Made by a program: the position numbers and the translations under genes. 31,388 bases of DNA from Corinectria fuckeliana (lineage: Eukaryota; Ascomycota; Sordariomycetes; Hypocreales; Nectriaceae): positions 1 through 31,388 of the forward strand of contig WPDH01000412.1 of the NCBI GenBank assembly GCA_019137255.1, given 5' to 3'. How positions within the stretch are numbered: position 1 is the first letter of the stretch; every line of letters starts with the position of its first letter. Positions 19,935-27,099 of the stretch are shown here, one piece after another. The notes under the pieces are model-generated. The model worked only from the letters and a program-made list of their open reading frames with translations. It was not told the DNA's origin and did no database searches.

Positions 19935-22709
19935 CTACTCAGAATTTGAAGCGCGCTTGATGACCAATGTTCGCTGGGAGCGATAAATTAGAACACCGAT
20001 ATAGATACATTCAATCCCATGTCGAGGACATGCAGAGTCCAGGGCTGCGGCAGGAATGCCCTCATGGTCAACCTGGTCTGAACAGAACCAGCGATTCAAC
20101 TCTCCCTCATTGAGGAACCGGAGAAAGTTGCCAGAGCGTTCGTCATCGTGCAAGGCATTGACTAGGAGGCATGCGACTCGCGCGAAGCCTATTTGCTCGC
20201 CAACGATACGGATACGCCTGGAATTCTCCGATGCTTGCAGGTAGTATTGGGAAATTATGCTGCGCTCCTCGTGGGGCGAAGAAGATCGGCGATTCGAGGC
20301 GTTCAGGGACGCTTCGAGAGAGGCAATATTCGCACCGTCTCGCTCCAACTGGGCCCTCCTAAGAACGTTCATTACCTCGAGGTGAGATGCGTTTTCCTCA
20401 GCCTCCCTTTTGTGATCATCAGCCGCAGCCTCGAGTGCCGAGATCTTCTTCAGATAATGCGCAATATCCAGCAAATGAGTATCACGCTCGTTTTCAGCGG
20501 CTGTAAGCGCCTTCTGTTGGGACTCTTCCTGCTGAGCGAGGCGGTAGAGCTTGGCTTCAGACCTGCTGGCGTCCTCCGTAGCTTCTTGAGCCACTTTCTG
20601 CGCTTTTGACAGTTCGGCGCGAGTAGACTGCAGGTCCTTGTCAAGATTCCCAACCTTGGCTTCGAGGTCTGAGGTCTCCTTGTCTCTCACCATCTGCGTG
20701 TCAATCAATGCTTTGTGCGTAGACCGCAGGGTCCTCTCGAGATCCGCAATCGTGGCATGAAGGGTGTCAGTGTCTTCTAAGGCCTTCTGCGTGTCGGACA
20801 ATTCGGCACCAACGGACAGCAGGTGCGCCTCGAGACCACTAACCTTGGCTACAAGGTCAGTAGTCTCTTTGTCTTTTGCTTCCTTCGTACTAGACAGTGC
20901 GGTCCTGGCGGACTGCAGGCTCGTCTTGAGATCCCCAACCTTAGCTTCAAGCTCGGTGATCTTTTCCAAGGCCGTCTTCTTGGCCGCCTGCGTGTCGGAC
21001 AGTTCGGTGCCGACAGACAGCAGGTGCGCATCAAGACCATCGACCTTGGCTGCAAGGTCAGTAATCTCATTTTCTTTCGCTGTCTGCATGCTATATAGTT
21101 CGGTCTCGGTAGACTGCAGGCGCTTCTCGAGATCCCCAAGTGTGGTCTCAAGGGTGGTGATCTTTTCCAAGGCCGTCTGCTTAGCCTTCTGCGTGTCAGC
21201 CAGCTCGGTGCCGACAGACTGCAGGCTGCCCTCGAGATCCCCAACCTTGGCTTCAAGGGCGGTGATGTTTTCCGAGGCCATCTCCTTAGCCTTCTGCGTA
21301 TCGGCCAGCTCGGTGCCGACAGACTGCAGGCTGCCCTCGAGATCCCCAACCTTGGCTTCAAGGGCGGTGATGTTTTCCGAGGCCATCTGCTTGGCCTTCT
21401 GCGCATCAGCTAGCTCGGTACCAGCAGACTGCAGGCGCTCCTGTAGACCTTTAGCGCGTTCCTCGAGGTTCTGGACGGTCCAGTGAAGATCCCTTTCGTC
21501 CACTCGGGTGGTTATCGCTTCGTCGAGGCGCTCTTGGACTGCTATCATCAGGGTCTCCTGTCCCTGAGCCACATCGATGTCGGACTGCAGCGCTCGTATC
21601 TTGTCCCCGAGGTCTTTAATGACATTTCGGTGGGTCGCAATTTCCCTGTTGCGGTCGTCCAGTCGCGACCGCAGCTCTTTGATCGTGTCTTCTGCCGTTT
21701 GCAGTACCGTTTTGCTGAGCTCGGACTGCATTAATAGCTCGTCGTGCACAGTCTGTGCCTTCTGTGCCTTGGTCAGTTCGGTCTGGGCGTGTGACAACGA
21801 TGCCTTGAGCTGTCGGATCTCATCCGTCATGGATGCCTCCTTGTTGGCATGGTCATCTAGCCGCTGCTGCAGTCCATTGCTGTGCTCAACAGCGGCGCTG
21901 ACGGTCGTGGGAAACGCCTTGATGCTCTCGCCAATGGCGTTGCTAGCTTCCCGAAGACTGACCAGCTCCTCCTTCAAGGCCTCTTGGCCAGTGGAGAGGC
22001 CGTCCAACTTTGGAGTAACCGGTGCAAGGCCAGCATCGACTGCTGGCTGGAGCTTTTTCTCCGCAGCAGCAATGCTCGTCTGGATCTTGACCAGATTGTC
22101 AGACAAGAGGCGATTATTGGTCTCCGCCGTTTTCACGACAGCGTCGACATCGCCCAGCTTTTTGAGCACTTCGCTAGTCTTCAGGTCGTTCAGGCAACGG
22201 AGGGTGGCGGCGAGCTCTTCTCGGTCGATACGGAGCTGTTCTCGGTCGATACGGAGCTGTTCTCGGCCGATGCGGAGCTGTTCCTTGCCCTCTTCCAGCT
22301 TCGCCCCCCGGACTTCGAAGTCGCCCTGCAACTGCGCTTCCCGGGCTTCGAAGTCGCTCAGGTCGTGTGCCTTCTGCGCTTCAAGGTCGCTCAGGTCCTG
22401 CGCCTTCTGCGCTTCAAGGTCGATCAGGGCTTGCGCCTTCTGCGCTTCAAAGTCGCTCAGGTCTTGCTCGATGCGCCCCTCTCTCGCTGTGGAGATGTTG
22501 TCGCGGTCAACGATGGGTGCCAGCTTATCGCTGACTCTCTGAATGAGATTTTGCAGGGCCTTTGACGCTGCTTTTAAGGCGTTAGGCTTGTCGGCACCGT
22601 CATCGGCCACTGCCATAAGTTTTGCGATCTCGTCGTAGAATTGCTCCATGGTTGCTGATGTGAGTTGTGGAAGAAAGGTGTGTGTTGGCTCTGTGAAGTT
22701 GGCCACCAT
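19935..22709 (-). CDS. Long coiled-coil protein with three classes of tandem repeat (924 aa)
   Basis: Unknown family. Residues 83-137 are five 11-residue (hendecad) repeats of the type DLSDFEAQKAQ. Residues 138-166 are four heptads (EQLRIDR type). Residues 200-420 are ordinary heptad coiled coil. Residues 421-705 are about eight copies of a 35-residue unit (five heptads; core LEAKVGDLEGSLQSVGTEL). Residues 810-924 form a non-coiled C-terminal domain (FARVACLLVNALHDDERSGN, ending in a Leu/Ile/Val strand). No membrane segment. It probably makes a long rod that oligomerises, as a scaffold or tether; this is inferred from structure only. The first ATG is at 22709. The ATG at 22649 (residue 21, context GCAACCATGG) is the better Kozak match and may be the true start. 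The stop codon is at the edge of a GT31 pseudogene, so the natural end could have been altered. Confidence 0.72.
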   Translation of the reverse strand: MVANFTEPTHTFLPQLTSATMEQFYDEIAKLMAVADDGADKPNALKAASKALQNLIQRVSDKLAPIVDRDNISTAREGRIEQDLSDFEAQKAQALIDLEAQKAQDLSDLEAQKAHDLSDFEAREAQLQGDFEVRGAKLEEGKEQLRIGREQLRIDREQLRIDREELAATLRCLNDLKTSEVLKKLGDVDAVVKTAETNNRLLSDNLVKIQTSIAAAEKKLQPAVDAGLAPVTPKLDGLSTGQEALKEELVSLREASNAIGESIKAFPTTVSAAVEHSNGLQQRLDDHANKEASMTDEIRQLKASLSHAQTELTKAQKAQTVHDELLMQSELSKTVLQTAEDTIKELRSRLDDRNREIATHRNVIKDLGDKIRALQSDIDVAQGQETLMIAVQERLDEAITTRVDERDLHWTVQNLEERAKGLQERLQSAGTELADAQKAKQMASENITALEAKVGDLEGSLQSVGTELADTQKAKEMASENITALEAKVGDLEGSLQSVGTELADTQKAKQTALEKITTLETTLGDLEKRLQSTETELYSMQTAKENEITDLAAKVDGLDAHLLSVGTELSDTQAAKKTALEKITELEAKVGDLKTSLQSARTALSSTKEAKDKETTDLVAKVSGLEAHLLSVGAELSDTQKALEDTDTLHATIADLERTLRSTHKALIDTQMVRDKETSDLEAKVGNLDKDLQSTRAELSKAQKVAQEATEDASRSEAKLYRLAQQEESQQKALTAAENERDTHLLDIAHYLKKISALEAAADDHKREAEENASHLEVMNVLRRAQLERDGANIASLEASLNASNRRSSSPHEERSIISQYYLQASENSRRIRIVGEQIGFARVACLLVNALHDDERSGNFLRFLNEGELNRWFCSDQVDHEGIPAAALDSACPRHGIECIYIGVLIYRSQRTLVIKRASNSE
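20595..21449 (-). repeat. About eight 105-bp tandem repeats in the 924-aa gene
   Basis: The three best DNA copies start at 21204, 21309 and 21414 (from CTCGGTGCCGACAG or its variant), exactly 105 bp apart. The outer copies are more diverged. Each encodes 35 residues, so gain or loss of units preserves the heptad phase. Confidence 0.88.
22218..22280 (-). repeat. Three tandem 21-bp repeats (heptads)
   Basis: Units at 22218, 22239 and 22260; the first two are identical. They encode the seven-residue unit EQLRIDR/EQLRIGR. Confidence 0.9.
22299..22463 (-). repeat. Five tandem 33-bp repeats (hendecads)
   Basis: Each encodes 11 residues of the DLSDFEAQKAQ type. Eleven-residue periodicity gives a straighter, slightly right-handed coil next to the normal left-handed heptads. 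Confidence 0.88.
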
Positions 22710-23409
22710 CAGGGGCCGGAAGATTAGTGGGCCCGGCTAGCCTTACTTTTCTGAACTTGAGTGACTTATTAGGCTACTATTCGGTCGCATATTAGGCACA
22801 GTGCGCCAAAAGACTAGAGCTCTACCCACTATAATCTGCTATAAGAATGTAGGCGAGGGACCCGCTCGGCAGCACCTAGCGTCTTGGTGTTCGATACAGA
22901 CAACTGGGAGAGTGTGTGGGTGGGAGAATGGTGAAGAGTGCGTGGTGAAGTGTGCGTGAAGTGTGCGTGAAGTGTGCGTGGCGATGCCGGTTGAGTGTTT
23001 CAGGTAGAACCCGATCTTGGCGCTGGGATCCTCACGTACAAAATGAGAATCCGGGTACGCTCGTGGCAGAACTGGGCCGGCCAAAGCGGAAACGGGACCT
23101 CCTCGCCTTGGTGTAGATCCCAATGATGTGATCACCGTTGCTCTGGGCCTGGATTTTATGCCAGTCGATGAGGCTAACGCGATCATAGGCCTGGCGTGGG
23201 ACTCCCGGTTGTCTGCGAGAGTGGCAAAGCCAACAGCATGGCCAGCAACGAGGACTACTATAATTGCGGACCATCGGTCGCGGTGTTGTGGTAGCAAAAC
23301 CTGCTAGGGGACAGAACTGCCAGCCTGGCTAACAAAGGGCCGTCCGGAGAGGTGTTATAGCAAGACTGCGGGATGCTCCGGTTGCGGTTGCCCAGAGGTT
23401 TCGCATATA
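22710..23409. other. Upstream region of the 924-aa gene, no supported gene
   Basis: It contains the 11-bp minisatellite. Minus-strand frames (22839-23297 and 23032-23274) exist but have no motif, and their compositions are Arg/Ser/His-rich. A segment around 22980-23003 resembles one at 25535-25558 upstream of another small ORF. Confidence 0.4.
22945..22981. repeat. 11-bp tandem repeats (GTGTGCGTGAA)
   Basis: Three and a half units plus a degenerate one, about 240-270 bp upstream of the 924-aa start codon. Confidence 0.9.
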
Positions 23410-24279
23410 CTAGCGGACAAGAGGCTTTGTGTGGTTAGACTGGTTTCCATCACCGGGGGGCCAGAAACCAAGGACCAACGCGCAGTCGTTGTTAGCCAGA
23501 GAGGCTAGATCGAATAAATTGTCCAGACGCCGCCACGACAAGTGGAGTTGATCGGAGAGGAGGTGCCTGTTCAGCGTGGCAGGGGCGCGGTTATCTGGAC
23601 CAGTAACGAGGTACTTAAAATCCACGTTGGCAGACACCTTCAACTCAAACGGGCCAATGTCGTACGCTCTCTCTGGGAACAATAGGTTCCACACTTCCTC
23701 CCTCTCCTTTAGACAGGGAAGTTCGGGAATGTCATACAGAAAGCCATCGTAGGAGACGTCTAGGGACGGCATGAGATGGTCGGAGGCTGGCTCAGGTGCA
23801 GTCTTCACGCGATGCGGGTTGTTTCTGAAACTCGAATCGGGGGTAAGGATCAAGTATACACTGTCGGCCCGTGCCGCGAGGATCTCTTCGACATTGTGCG
23901 AAAGAAACAAAGACAAAGGCGGTCGCGCCCGACCCGGCTTCGTCGCCCGATCCCATGCCTCCTCCCTTTCGTTTAGGGGAGGCTGTTGCGGCTCTTCGGG
24001 ATATATAAAACCATAGTGGGGGCTGCTACTACCCCTGCTGGTGGGTGACCACCTATTATGAGAGATATGATCTCCAACTCGTACTCCAGGCGAGCGCGAA
24101 TACACAAGCATGTGTCCGCAACCTCCATCCGTGAGGACCAACCTGGGGACGTCTTCCCCTGCCACGCGGTCCTCCACAGCCTTGGAAGTAACCATGGTTA
24201 CCGCTCGCTGTCGGTGAATGAGGTGAGTGGGAAGAGAGTGAATCGAAAGCTCTGACGACGACCAGATCGTCTGGTCCAT
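23410..24279 (-). CDS. Hypothetical protein with an internally duplicated domain (289 aa)
   Basis: No known family. Residues 88-158 and 176-246 are two copies of one domain. Shared features in order are Y-x-GF-(I/L)Y, a Pro-containing turn, (N/K)EREE-x-W, an FEL/SLFLS-type strand, then a (Y/F)L(I/V)-T-(P/G)-D strand and Arg/Asn. The N-terminal about 85 residues are basic and unordered-looking. No signal peptide or membrane span is evident. The ATG at 24279 is the first in frame; Met29 (24195, context AACCATGG) has a stronger start context. It is on the same strand as the two coiled-coil genes, about 0.7 kb upstream of the second. The duplicated domain could be a binding module; that is inference. 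Confidence 0.6.
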   Translation of the reverse strand: MDQTIWSSSELSIHSLPTHLIHRQRAVTMVTSKAVEDRVAGEDVPRLVLTDGGCGHMLVYSRSPGVRVGDHISHNRWSPTSRGSSSPHYGFIYPEEPQQPPLNEREEAWDRATKPGRARPPLSLFLSHNVEEILAARADSVYLILTPDSSFRNNPHRVKTAPEPASDHLMPSLDVSYDGFLYDIPELPCLKEREEVWNLLFPERAYDIGPFELKVSANVDFKYLVTGPDNRAPATLNRHLLSDQLHLSWRRLDNLFDLASLANNDCALVLGFWPPGDGNQSNHTKPLVR

Positions 24280-24569
24280 AACGGTGCTCCTGTGATGGTC
24301 CTCGAGCTACAGTGTCATGCTGTTGACAACTGGACCGTCTGCGACGATACGCGCTGTTGCGGCGGGGAGGCAAGCCTTTGAGAAAGTGTTAGTCGTCGAA
24401 GACAAGGGAGGACAATTGCAAATACCAGAATGCCCGGGCAATGAACCCGTTCACTAGCCGAATCGCCGTACCTTCGCCAGTGATTCCTCTGGCCCAGACA
24501 TGATCCACGAGCTGTGTCGCTCTGGTAAGAACTCCTTGATGAGCTGGCATTCATGTCGAACCCGTAATC
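24280..24569. other. Upstream region of the 289-aa gene, no supported gene
   Basis: Normal GC content; short frames only. No clear TATA box. Confidence 0.4.
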
Positions 24570-24850
24570 GAGGTGAGTAATGCTCGTCTGGATATTCGCT
24601 ACTTGTCAGACGACAGGCAACAGGCGACGGTTGGGAACGTGTCGAGGTCACTTACGCTTAAGGCTCTGCTGTCATACCGCTCGAACACCCGACGGAGGTG
24701 CGCGGGGAGCTTGTCTCGATCGACTCGGGGCAGTTCTGCAGTCTTGCATCAAAACCTCCCCTATCATGCAGCTCAAAGGCTCGACGGAGGTGGGCAATGC
24801 TCGTCTGGATCTTCGCCAAGTTGTCAGAGAACAGGCGACGGTTTATACAT
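24570..24850 (-). pseudogene. Two fragments related to the 924-aa coiled-coil gene
   Basis: On the minus strand, 24793-24850 encodes NRRLFSDNLAKIQTSIAHL, close to residues 199-214 of the 924-aa protein (NRLLSDNLVKIQTSIA). A second, more damaged copy at 24575-24640 (NRRLLPVV, stop, QVANIQTSI) has a stop and a local frame disturbance. Both start from the same GCTCGTCTGGAT block found at 22075. They are remnants of a paralogue that was itself duplicated. Confidence 0.7.
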
Positions 24851-25275
24851 CACTGGCTGCTATCGTGGGTGATGTGGAGGGCATGGAGAGAATCGGGATG
24901 GCTCGGTGAACATGAACCAGAAGGGGCTGTTAATATATAGTGGTTGTTGAGAAGACGTGAAAGAGATGATTTTCCAAGCTAGAGAAGGGAAAAAGCCTTC
25001 TTCTTATAGTTACTATGTTTGCTGCTGTTCATTTTGTTTGACTAGTGACTCAAATATTCACTACAGTCATCACTTCAATCATCCGGTGATTCCACACTTA
25101 TTACATCAATCACTTCGTTTGCCTGTGAACAATCCACTAGTGACTCACGCATCGCTTCAATCGTCCGGTGATTTACACACCCATTGCATCAATCGGTTCG
25201 TTTGGGGCCGTGATATCAAACTCACACAAATGCAGCCGGACGGGCTGAGCTCCGATTTTATAGCCTCGCTTGTTT
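24851..25275. other. Intergenic region with a direct duplication
   Basis: Apart from the repeat at 25041-25212, I see no feature and no credible gene. Confidence 0.5.
25041..25212 (+). repeat. Imperfect direct duplication (units at 25041 and 25136)
   Basis: Both units begin ACTAGTGACTCA and share CACTTCAATC/CGCTTCAATC, TCCGGTGATT, CACAC, ATT(A/G)CATCAATC and TTCGTTTG in the same order. The second is shorter. Confidence 0.75.
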
Positions 25276-25509
25276 TTATACAGTAGAAGCCATCATTGCC
25301 CCCGCCAGGAAGCCATGTCGAGCTACAGCAGTCAGCAGGCTACCTAAGACGACAGGGCTCACAAGCTGCACGAAGCAGTCGAGGCCACTGGCCTCTACCC
25401 CCAGGGGGAACTCATCACTGAAGACGATGGGCGGCTCTAAGCAGAGCCTGTTCTTGATGGGGATGGTTTCGTTACGGTTCGGACGAAGATCGTCGTCTTC
25501 GGCGTCCAT
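25276..25509 (-). CDS. Small hypothetical ORF (77 aa)
   Basis: The ATG at 25509 is preceded by AAA (good context). The first 20 residues are charged (MDAEDDDLRPN), and the second half is hydrophobic with a possible membrane-like stretch (FVQLVSPVVLGSLLTAV). No family recognised. Its upstream sequence near 25535-25558 resembles the region upstream of the 924-aa gene, so it might be the 5' piece of a related or fused gene that is now truncated. Confidence 0.35.
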   Translation of the reverse strand: MDAEDDDLRPNRNETIPIKNRLCLEPPIVFSDEFPLGVEASGLDCFVQLVSPVVLGSLLTAVARHGFLAGAMMASTV

Positions 25510-25715
25510 TTTCCGTGATGTGGGTGAGTGATTCAGAGCGTGCGTGGTGATGACAGTTCAGTGTTGTGGACAGTTGGTCATGACCAAGGAACCTCCTTTC
25601 CCGCCAGACCGCCGCTGCGTTCCCGTCCAGAAATAGTTGTGAATCACCGCTTGCCTGACGCGTGGCCGATGAGCAATCCAGTGGCGAAACAAACAGTTTT
25701 CTGGTAGCTGGAAAA

Positions 25716-25724
25716 TATATAAAA
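25716..25724 (+). promoter_or_regulatory. TATA box for the ORF at 25815
   Basis: TATATAAAA lies 91 bp before the last base ahead of the ATG. It is followed by a CT-rich stretch and a CACC-rich leader, the usual arrangement of an expressed fungal promoter. Confidence 0.6.
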
Positions 25725-25814
25725 AGCCCATCTTCTCTTCTTTCTTACTACTACCTCCATCTACCATCACCTCCACCACCTCTATCCACTATCATTAACA
25801 CTTAAGAAACCATC

Positions 25815-26144
25815 ATGAACTCTACCACTGGCACTATGACTGTTGTCAATAGCATGACATTGTCCCCTGACGGCTTGTCTTTGCGCAATACTGATGTCCA
25901 TGGTCCGCAAATGAACATCGTGGGTCCAGTCGCTGGCAACCCACGCAATTATGCCATTTTGGCAAACAACCGGGATTCGTATGCCAGGCAGCTCCCACCA
26001 GTACTCACGGCACAGCTTCCACTACCAACAACCCAGGCAACATCATCGGTGATCTTCAGCGACCGCATGCGAGAGCTCACAGGCTCCCCCGTGAGAGGCT
26101 CCATGTCGTTCCCTATCGACTGTGCGTGCACACCACTCGCTTGA
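25815..26144 (+). CDS. Small hypothetical protein (109 aa), paralogue of the 14256 ORF
   Basis: The ATG context is ACCATCATGA, after a TATA box and CACC-rich leader. No known domain. Residues 1-65 are Thr/Asn/Val-rich. Residues 66-84 (PPVLTAQLPLPTTQATSSVI) match the ORF at 14256. The following segment (RMREL...MSFPIDC) matches the frame starting at 14408. This copy keeps both halves in one frame, so it is the better preserved member. Downstream similarity continues at 26170-26210 versus 14632-14675, so the homologous unit extends past the stop. A secreted product is not indicated. Confidence 0.45.
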   Translation: MNSTTGTMTVVNSMTLSPDGLSLRNTDVHGPQMNIVGPVAGNPRNYAILANNRDSYARQLPPVLTAQLPLPTTQATSSVIFSDRMRELTGSPVRGSMSFPIDCACTPLA

Positions 26145-26573
26145 CCGACCTATCGACTGTGCCTGATATACACGTTCCTACTCTTATTACTTTAGAGTTG
26201 CCGGTATGTATCCCATCCTCGATTGTTAGCATTCTCTAATAACCTTAAAGGCTTAATCTGACGATCGAGATCTAAAGGCAGAACGAGTGAGGAACTCGGG
26301 GACTCGAAAACAGGGTCTGATAGGGGACGATACAACTAGGGGACGATTTATGCTATTCGGGCTGTAAACCCAAGCTTCCTGCTATATTATTCGCTTTACC
26401 ACCGTCCTAGTGCCCTGATGCCTCAATGCCCTGACTGTTCTGCCATGAATAATACCTAGCGGGACCATGCCTAGGAAGAGAAGATAAGAGCGCACCTTGG
26501 CTACCTAGTTGCTACCCTAGGAGGACAGAGTGAAATACGGTCACCCGAAGGGGCAAAAAGGAAGCTATCGTCT
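26145..26573. other. Intergenic region before Copia element 2, no supported gene
   Basis: It contains a short inverted match to the octamer array (CCCTGATG CCTCAATG CCCTGACTG at about 26413-26440) and an inverted copy of a 14.8-kb segment (about 26346-26370). No coding frame. Confidence 0.5.
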
Positions 26574-26741
26574 TGAAAGGTCAGATTGAATAAATTAGGA
26601 TAGTTGTTATAGGGAGAAGCCCTAGCGGCTTCTCCCTGAGGGTCACTACAGCACAGTGTAGACCTACAGTGCCTAAGGTCTGTAGTACTATGCTGCTATG
26701 TGATGCCCGGCATATAATATAATAAGACCTGGTCCTTCACA
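26574..26741 (-). repeat. Probable 3' LTR of Copia element 2
   Basis: Read on the minus strand it would begin TGTGAAGGACC and end CCTTTCA, about 168 bp, next to a polypurine tract. The right edge is well supported by the tract. The left edge is chosen from the first suitable TG and is uncertain, because the partner LTR is outside the window. It is hardly mutated, like the outer LTR edges of element 1. Confidence 0.55.
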
Positions 26742-26750
26742 CTCCCCCTC
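26742..26750 (-). other. Polypurine tract of Copia element 2
   Basis: GAGGGGGAG on the minus strand, directly before the TGTGAAGG LTR start. Confidence 0.65.
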
Positions 26751-27099
26751 GTATGATTATCCCTCTATTAAATACTATAATAGGTAGATGCCTCTATAGG
26801 CGAAAACTGCTGTAAGAAGCATCTAGAAGAGACTAAAAGGCCTAGAGGGTTAAGAGCAGAAAGCAGTAAAAAAGAGAGAGTAGTAAAGGCCTTATCTTAT
26901 TAGTCAGGGTAGTGCTAAGCTAGAATAGGAAAGATAGTAACTTAACAGCTTAAGATTTTTTATATTAGATTTAGGCTTTTTAGCTGAGCTGGCTTATAAG
27001 GGCTAGAGAAAGCTATTAGGGCGAAAAAAAGCTATTAGAGCTAAAAAAGCCTAAGGTGTTATAAGAGTTATAATAGCTTATTTGTGAGTATAAGAGAGT

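Noticed and set aside
20764..22565. Plus-strand ORFs antisense to the coiled-coil gene
   Set aside because: They are Ser/Arg/Phe-rich shadows created by the repetitive, stop-poor coding strand.
22839..23297. 152-residue minus-strand ORF
   Set aside because: No motif, Arg/Ser/His/Thr-rich, overlaps a minisatellite and another open frame; likely chance in a promoter region.
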